From assembly GCF_003285005.1 (NCBI RefSeq), contig NZ_QMFA01000043.1, positions 1-64,000 of the forward strand: DNA of 64,000 bases, written 5' to 3'. This DNA is from Paenibacillus sp. YN15 (GTDB lineage Bacteria > Bacillota > Bacilli > Paenibacillales > NBRC-103111). The notes under the pieces are model-generated. The model was not told where the DNA came from, searched no databases, and was given only the letters and a program-made list of their open reading frames with translations. Below, piece by piece: positions 58,960 through 64,000 of the stretch (positions are counted from its first letter, which is position 1; the number at the start of each line of letters is the position of its first letter). The translations under genes and the position numbers were made by a program.

Positions 58960-61668
58960 TTACGCCATCAATTGGCGAAGTACGGTTTGCAGGATGCCGC
59001 CGTTCTTGTAGTAGTCCACATCCACCAGACTGTCCAGGCGGACCGCCGCGGGGAAGGTGAAGCTGCTGCCGTCGGTGCGGACGGCGGTGACGGTGACCTG
59101 CTGGCCGGGCTGGATGCTGTCGCTTAAGCCGGAGACGGAGAAGGTTTCTGTACCCGTGATGCCCAGACTCTTCCAGTCCGCCCCGTCCACAAATTGCAGG
59201 GGCAGCACGCCCATGCCCACCAGATTGCTGCGGTGAATCCGCTCATAGCTTTCGGTGATGACGGCCTTGACGCCCAAAAGCAGGGTGCCCTTGGCGGCCC
59301 AGTCCCGGGAGCTACCGGTGCCGTATTCCTTACCGGCGATGACCACCAGGTTGGTGCCGGCCTCCTGGTACTTCATGGAGGCGTCGTAGATGGACTCCAC
59401 CTGGCCTGTGGGCAGGTAGGTGGTGACGCCGCCTTCGGTGCCCGGGGCTACGGCGTTGCGGATGCGGATGTTGGCGAAGGTGCCCCGCATCATCACCTCA
59501 TGGTTGCCGCGGCGGGAGCCGTAGGAGTTGAAGTCCTCCCGCTTGACGCCATGGCCGATAAGATATTTGCCTGCGGGAGAATCCGCCTTGATGTTGCCCG
59601 CCGGAGAAATATGGTCGGTGGTCACGGAGTCGCCCAAAAGCGCCAGCACCCGCGCGCCGCCGATATTCCCGATATGGCCCGGCTCCGCTGCCAAATCCTT
59701 GAAGAAGGGGGGCTCCTGAATATAGGTGGAGGAGGCGTCCCATTCGTACAGCTCGCCCTCCGGCACCTCGATGGCGTTCCAGCGTTCGTTGGCGTTGAAG
59801 ACGTTCTTGTATTTGTCCCGGAACATGGCGGGATCAAGAGCGGACTTCACCGCTTCCTGAATCTCTTCGTTGGTGGGCCAGATATCCTTCAGGAACACCG
59901 GCGTATTGCTCTTGTCATAGCCGATGGGCTCGGTGGTCAAATCAATGTTCACGGTTCCCGCCAGGGCATAAGCTACGACCAAAGGCGGCGAAGCCAGATA
60001 GTTGGCCTTCACCTGGGCATGGACCCGGCCCTCGAAGTTCCGGTTGCCGGAGAGGACGGCGGCTACGGTCATGTCGTTGTCGGCCACGGCCTTGGACACT
60101 TCATCCGGCAGCGGACCGCTGTTGCCGATGCAGGTGCCGCAGCCGTAGCCGGTGACGTGGAAGCCCAGTTCCTCCAGGGCGGGGAGCAGTCCGGCGTTTT
60201 TCAGATATTCGGTGACCACCAGGGAGCCGGGGGTCAGGCTGCTTTTGACGTAAGCGGGTTTGGTCAAGCCGCGCTCCACCGCTTTTTTGGCGACGAGACC
60301 GGCGCCCAGCATGACGCTGGGGTTGGAGGTGTTGGTACAGCTGGTGATGGCGGCGATAACCACAGCGCCGTTGCGCATAAGGGAGCTTTTGCCATCGGGG
60401 GAATAGATGGTGACCTCCTCCTCCGCCAGCTTCTGCTCCGGCAGGCCGTAGCCGCCCTTATCCAAAGGAGCCCGCACTGTTGTATTGTAGGCTTCCTTCA
60501 TGCGGGACAGCTCCACCCGGTCCTGGGGACGTTTGGGCCCGGCCAGGCTGGGCACCACGGTGGACAGGTCCAGCTCAATGGTATCGCTGAACACCGGATC
60601 GGGGGTGCTGTCGGTGCGGAACATGCCCTGGGCCTTGTAATAGGCCTCCACCAGGGCGATTTGCTCCTCGTCCCGGCCGGTCAGGCGCAGGTAGTTCAGG
60701 GTTTCGTCATCCACCGGGAAAAAGCCGACGGTTGCTCCGTATTCCGGGCTCATATTGGCGACGGTAGCCCGGTCGGCCAGGCTCATGCCGGATAAGCCGG
60801 GGCCATAGTATTCCACGAATTTGCCCACGACGCCCTTTTTGCGGAGCATCTGGGTGACGGTCAAGGCCAGGTCGGTGGCGGTGGCCCCTTCCGGGAGGCT
60901 GCCGGTGAGCTTGAAGCCGATGACATCCGGCGTAACAAAGTAGAGAGGTTGGCCCAGCATACAGGCTTCCGCCTCGATGCCGCCCACGCCCCAGCCCACA
61001 ACGCCCAGGCCGTTGATCATGGTGGTGTGGGAGTCGGTGCCGACGAGAGAATCGGGGTAGGCTACAAGCTCGCCGCCGACTTTTTTCACAGCGGTAACGG
61101 AGGCCAGGTATTCCAGGTTGACCTGGTGCACAATGCCCGTTCCCGGAGGCACGGCGCGGAAGTTGTCAAAGGCGGTTTGCGCCCAGCGCAGGAAGCGGTA
61201 CCGTTCCCCGTTGCGCTCAAACTCCACCTTGGTGTTGTATTCCTCCGCTTCCTTGGAGCCGAAGGCGTCCACCATGATGGAGTGGTCGATCACCAGGTCC
61301 ACGGGGACCAGCGGGTTGATTTTTTTGGGGTCGCCGCCGGAGGCCTTCATGGCGGACCGCATGGCTGCCAGATCCACAACGACAGGAACGCCGGTGAAGT
61401 CCTGGAGCACAATCCGCGCGGGGATAAAGGGAATTTCCTTATTGGCATCCCGCCCTTCGGCCCATCCGGCAATTTGCTTCACGTGCTCTTCGGTGATGGC
61501 CCGGCCGTCGAATTGGCGGACAGCGGCCTCCAGCAGCACCTTAATGGAAAAGGGAAGGCGGTCGATGCTTCCGAATTGTGCGGACAGGGCGGGAAGATCA
61601 TAGTAAGCGTATTCCTTGCCGCCTGCGGAAAGCTTCTTTTTGACCGAGTAACGATCCTGGTAGGACAT
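58960..61668 (-). CDS. acnA: Aconitate hydratase
   Basis: Aconitase isomerises citrate to isocitrate in the TCA cycle; in Bacillus the same protein (CitB) also binds RNA when iron is low. The 902-residue protein is full length for the AcnA/IRP type. The three cluster cysteines are visible in TSCTNTSNP and [12 protein letters not shown]. Other hallmarks are [23 protein letters not shown] and [15 protein letters not shown] with the substrate-binding arginine and serines. AAGGAGG precedes the ATG. The promoter (TTTACG-N17-TATACT) and a perfect leader palindrome lie upstream. Confidence 0.98.
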   Translation of the reverse strand: MSYQDRYSVKKKLSAGGKEYAYYDLPALSAQFGSIDRLPFSIKVLLEAAVRQFDGRAITEEHVKQIAGWAEGRDANKEIPFIPARIVLQDFTGVPVVVDLAAMRSAMKASGGDPKKINPLVPVDLVIDHSIMVDAFGSKEAEEYNTKVEFERNGERYRFLRWAQTAFDNFRAVPPGTGIVHQVNLEYLASVTAVKKVGGELVAYPDSLVGTDSHTTMINGLGVVGWGVGGIEAEACMLGQPLYFVTPDVIGFKLTGSLPEGATATDLALTVTQMLRKKGVVGKFVEYYGPGLSGMSLADRATVANMSPEYGATVGFFPVDDETLNYLRLTGRDEEQIALVEAYYKAQGMFRTDSTPDPVFSDTIELDLSTVVPSLAGPKRPQDRVELSRMKEAYNTTVRAPLDKGGYGLPEQKLAEEEVTIYSPDGKSSLMRNGAVVIAAITSCTNTSNPSVMLGAGLVAKKAVERGLTKPAYVKSSLTPGSLVVTEYLKNAGLLPALEELGFHVTGYGCGTCIGNSGPLPDEVSKAVADNDMTVAAVLSGNRNFEGRVHAQVKANYLASPPLVVAYALAGTVNIDLTTEPIGYDKSNTPVFLKDIWPTNEEIQEAVKSALDPAMFRDKYKNVFNANERWNAIEVPEGELYEWDASSTYIQEPPFFKDLAAEPGHIGNIGGARVLALLGDSVTTDHISPAGNIKADSPAGKYLIGHGVKREDFNSYGSRRGNHEVMMRGTFANIRIRNAVAPGTEGGVTTYLPTGQVESIYDASMKYQEAGTNLVVIAGKEYGTGSSRDWAAKGTLLLGVKAVITESYERIHRSNLVGMGVLPLQFVDGADWKSLGITGTETFSVSGLSDSIQPGQQVTVTAVRTDGSSFTFPAAVRLDSLVDVDYYKNGGILQTVLRQLMA

Positions 61669-61685
61669 AAATAGTTAGCCTCCTT

Positions 61686-61757
61686 AGTTTCATCTAATGA
61701 AACTTTATTTCAAAATATCGTTATCTTCAGTATAGCGGGTTTCCTGCTGTTCGTAAA
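61686..61757 (-). promoter_or_regulatory. Promoter and leader palindrome of acnA
   Basis: On the minus strand TTTACG (61757-61752), 17 bases, TATACT (61734-61729). In the leader, AGTTTCAT-CTA-ATGAAACT (61686-61704) is a perfect 8-base dyad directly before the Shine-Dalgarno. It could be an operator or an RNA hairpin that controls ribosome access. Confidence 0.65.
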
Positions 61758-61861
61758 TGCCAAATTGCCTTGTTTCCCATTCATGAACCCCCGGCAATCC
61801 TCATATATTGTACCTGAGCTTTATTGGGTGTTAAGCCAAGCTGGAAGAGGAGGGGACCGGC

Positions 61862-62851
61862 ATGAATTGGAAGCTGGCGCTGTACGATTTTATCCATGCC
61901 CGCAACCAGACGGAAACGGATTACGACATCGGCCCGCTGCGGCAGCTGACGGCAGACGGGGAATTCCTGCGCCAAATGGAAGCGCGGCAGGAGCGCCGCA
62001 GGCTGCAGCATCTGATCCGCGGGCTGGCGCCGGTCCGCTCGGAAATCCGGCTGGGCGTCAAGCAGGTGGAAACCTCGGAGCGGGAGGCTATTGTGGATAT
62101 CCGGCTGGCCCAATCCTTTCAGGGAAGTGTCGGCAGCCGGACGCTGACGGAGGATAGCTGGTGGACGGAGCGGCTTACCTTTGCATCAGTGCGGGAAGGC
62201 GTTTGTTTATTGCAGCGTGTGGAGCGGTCTCCTTACGCCGACCGGGATGAACGGGCGGGGCTGTTGCCGGAAATAGCGGAGGAGGTCAGGCAGCCGCTGC
62301 CGCCGCCTTTTCTCAGGCAGGGGCTGCAGGCGGTTTCCCGCAATAAGGGGGCCTACAACCGGAGGCTGGCGGTGGAATACGCCGAAAGATTCTGGGAAAC
62401 CCCCAATCCCGCTTATTTGGCCTTTGAGGTGGATTGCTCCAATTATGTATCCCAATGCATTCTGGCAGGGGGCCACTATATGGATTATACCGGCCGCCGG
62501 GAGGCCGGCTGGTGGTACCGGGGCCGGAGCGGAAGCCAGGAGCTGTGGAGCTACAGCTGGGCGGTGGCCAATGCTCTGCAGCTGTATCTGGGGGGCAAAC
62601 GGAACGCCGGGCTCCGGGCCGAGGAAGTGGGTTCGCCCAAGGAGCTGGAGCCGGGAGATGTGATCAGCTACAGTTGGAACGGCGACGGCCGTTACGGGCA
62701 CAGTACGGTGGTGACGGATTTCGATCCCGACGGGATGCCCCTGGTGAATGCCCATACTGTAAATTGCCGCCACCGGTATTGGGATTACAGCGATTCCTAT
62801 GCGTGGACGGAGGCAACCAAATACCGGTTCTTTCATATTCTGGAACCGTGA
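61862..62851 (+). CDS. Amidase_6 domain protein
   Basis: A 329-residue protein with a C-terminal amidase_6-type (NlpC/P60-like) domain. The catalytic cysteine lies in AFEVDCSNYVSQCILAGG (about residue 197) and the histidine in GRYGHSTVVTD (about 280). Aromatic DYTGRREAGWWYRG also fits the family. The N-terminal half is charged and Gln/Arg-rich, without a signal peptide, so it may act in the mother cell or during sporulation; that is inference. AGAGGAGGGG precedes the ATG. The next gene starts about 40 bases later on the same strand. Confidence 0.88.
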   Translation: MNWKLALYDFIHARNQTETDYDIGPLRQLTADGEFLRQMEARQERRRLQHLIRGLAPVRSEIRLGVKQVETSEREAIVDIRLAQSFQGSVGSRTLTEDSWWTERLTFASVREGVCLLQRVERSPYADRDERAGLLPEIAEEVRQPLPPPFLRQGLQAVSRNKGAYNRRLAVEYAERFWETPNPAYLAFEVDCSNYVSQCILAGGHYMDYTGRREAGWWYRGRSGSQELWSYSWAVANALQLYLGGKRNAGLRAEEVGSPKELEPGDVISYSWNGDGRYGHSTVVTDFDPDGMPLVNAHTVNCRHRYWDYSDSYAWTEATKYRFFHILEP

Positions 62852-62890
62852 GCAGTTTCATATCCCGCTTGAATGAAAGAAGGGTCGGCC

Positions 62891-63853
62891 TTGAATGAGG
62901 AAATCCGTATCGGAGTGATCTATATCCGCAGTCCAGATAAAGCGGAGCAGCGGCTGCGCCGGCTTGCCGCCAGGAGTATGGCGGAGCTGCTCCAGGGGCA
63001 GGGGTATGCCGCTGTCATCAAAGAACTCCCTGTTGGAAACGCACAAGCCGTCACAGGGAGCGTGCCCAGGGCGGATGTGCTGCTGCCTGCGGGAGTTCAC
63101 AGCAGGCGGGAGCTGCGCCGGCTTGCCGCATACGCGGAGGTGCTGGGCATTGCTGTGGCGGGGCTGGAGCCGGCAGGGGCAGTCCTGGGGGCCGACCGGG
63201 TGCTGCTGCGCAGGCTTTTGGCAGGGGAGCGTGTGCCCCAAAGCCTGTTCCGCACCTTCACCCATTCCCAATGGGAGCAGGACTCCGCCTATTTTCTCAT
63301 CGAAATGGAGCTGACCCTGGGGTATCCCTGCCGGATCGGACCGGCGGATTCCGGCTGCGGCCAAGAAGCGGCGACGGCTGCCAACCGGGAGGAGCTGCAG
63401 GCGGCGGTGGAGGAGATATTCCGGCAGACCGACCGGGTGTTGGCGGAGGAGACGGTCAAGGGCCGGATGTACGCCGCTGCCCTGGGAGGCGGGGAAGAGC
63501 CGGGGGAGATTGCCGTGATGGAGCTGGGGCCGGCGTGGCCGCAGCCGCCGGATGCGGCTGCCAAACCTTCCGCCGGAAGCCCGCTGGAGACAGAGATAAG
63601 GAAGGCCTCCCGGCGCGCTTTTGCCGCCTTGCAGGCCAAAGGGCCGGCGCTGCTGTTTTTTGCAACCCCCGACGGGCAGAGCAATGTGCTGTTGACGGAT
63701 GCGGATTTGTGCCCGGACCTGGGAGCGGACGGCATCCATGCCGCCGTCTGGCGGAATGCCGGTACGGCGGACGGGGAGCGGCTCCGGCGGCTGGTGCGCG
63801 CTGCTTGGGAGCAAGCGGGCAAGCCGGGCGCGGGCGGAGCGGCGGACGATTGA
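62891..63853 (+). CDS. Degenerate D-Ala-D-Ala-ligase-like protein
   Basis: A roughly 320-residue protein with an N-terminal substrate-domain-like part (IRIGVIYIRSPDKAEQRLRRLAARSMAELLQGQGYAA) and a C-terminal part recalling ATP-grasp ligases (ASRRAFAALQAKGPALLFFATPDGQSNVLLTDADLCPDL). The usual ATP and magnesium motifs (for example a clear E..NPG..) are not evident, so it is probably catalytically degenerate or a distant relative. An ATG at 62873 is in frame, but AGAAGGG is better spaced for the TTG at 62891. It follows the amidase_6 gene and may share its transcript. Role unknown. Confidence 0.6.
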   Translation: MNEEIRIGVIYIRSPDKAEQRLRRLAARSMAELLQGQGYAAVIKELPVGNAQAVTGSVPRADVLLPAGVHSRRELRRLAAYAEVLGIAVAGLEPAGAVLGADRVLLRRLLAGERVPQSLFRTFTHSQWEQDSAYFLIEMELTLGYPCRIGPADSGCGQEAATAANREELQAAVEEIFRQTDRVLAEETVKGRMYAAALGGGEEPGEIAVMELGPAWPQPPDAAAKPSAGSPLETEIRKASRRAFAALQAKGPALLFFATPDGQSNVLLTDADLCPDLGADGIHAAVWRNAGTADGERLRRLVRAAWEQAGKPGAGGAADD

Positions 63854-63940
63854 GGGCTTAAGAGAGCTGGCGGGAGGGTGAACGGGCCGGGTAATTGCCA
63901 GCAGAATATGGTATTCTTAAAGGAACCCCCCTTTAGTTTA

Positions 63941-63991
63941 TGCTTACGATGCTGGCTATCCTTCGGATAGCCCAGTGGATGCTTACGATGC
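63941..63991. repeat. Direct repeat flanking a hairpin at the right edge
   Basis: TGCTTACGATGC occurs at 63941-63952 and 63980-63991, both followed closely by GGCT. Between them GGCTATCC and GGATAGCC form an 8-base stem with a 3-base loop (63954-63972). The window ends inside this repeat region, so its extent is unknown. Confidence 0.6.
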
Positions 63992-64000
63992 AGGCTTTCC

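Noticed and set aside
1-64000. CRISPR arrays, phage genes, transposases, rRNA or tRNA genes
   Set aside because: No regularly spaced repeats, phage or transposase proteins, or RNA gene sequences were recognised; the short repeats found are irregular and intergenic.

Overview
The window looks like chromosome from a spore-forming, fairly GC-rich Firmicute of the Paenibacillaceae (Paenibacillus or a close relative). The basis is strong AAGGAGG ribosome binding sites with frequent TTG/GTG starts, S-layer homology proteins, a GerAB germinant permease, LplABC/YesMN-type sugar uptake with two-component control, a Bacillus-type OpuA system with a GbsR-like regulator, and short palindromic repeats of the TAGCGGA type between genes. 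No rRNA, tRNA, CRISPR array, prophage or transposase was seen.

Layout. 0.3-3.5 kb: a sugar ABC transporter (binding lipoprotein plus two permeases, no ATPase). 3.6-8.9 kb: housekeeping and small-enzyme genes (two VOC proteins, a flavin/PLP-oxidase-like protein, a Gfo/Idh/MocA oxidoreductase, YneF, FolE, an acyltransferase 3) followed by a candidate small RNA. 9.2-17.1 kb: an AT-richer island with an SLH protein and a 2190-residue surface protein whose last part returns to the local base composition. 17.1-17.95 kb: repeat-rich intergenic DNA. 17.95-22.4 kb: a nitrite/nitric-oxide module on the minus strand (copper nitrite reductase, CRP/FNR regulator, MIP18-like protein, haem-copper/NnrS-like membrane protein, DUF2249 proteins). 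Two perfect TGTGA-N6-TCACA sites sit at about -41.5 of predicted promoters. 22.5-24.7 kb: a superoxide dismutase with a long extension, divergent from an IclR regulator. 25.2-29.0 kb: glycine betaine transporter opuAA-AB-AC with a divergent GbsR-like regulator.

29.2-35.2 kb: an iron-responsive region. An AraC regulator and two ABC half-transporters (the first with a frameshift) lie behind a Fur box. A second Fur box with the same promoter geometry drives a stand-alone NifH-like ATPase. A GerAB homologue follows. 36.5-57.8 kb: a glycan-utilisation locus with an LplB/LplC/binding-protein transporter, a YesN/YesM two-component pair, two paralogous large unknown enzymes, two paralogous beta-propeller proteins, a GH88/105 unsaturated glucuronyl hydrolase, an RraA-like aldolase, a secreted multimodular GH16 enzyme, a sugar isomerase, a Gfo/Idh/MocA dehydrogenase and two AraC regulators. 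The set fits uptake and intracellular breakdown of uronic-acid-containing oligosaccharides made by a lyase. 57.8-64 kb: a degenerate SLH protein, aconitase, an amidase_6 protein and an ATP-grasp-like protein.

The most unusual content is the Fur-controlled NifH homologue without a visible partner next to YbtPQ-like half-transporters, the self-consistent CRP-type nitrite/NO regulon, and the paired unknown enzymes of the glycan locus. All functions are read from sequence by eye; no database search was run.
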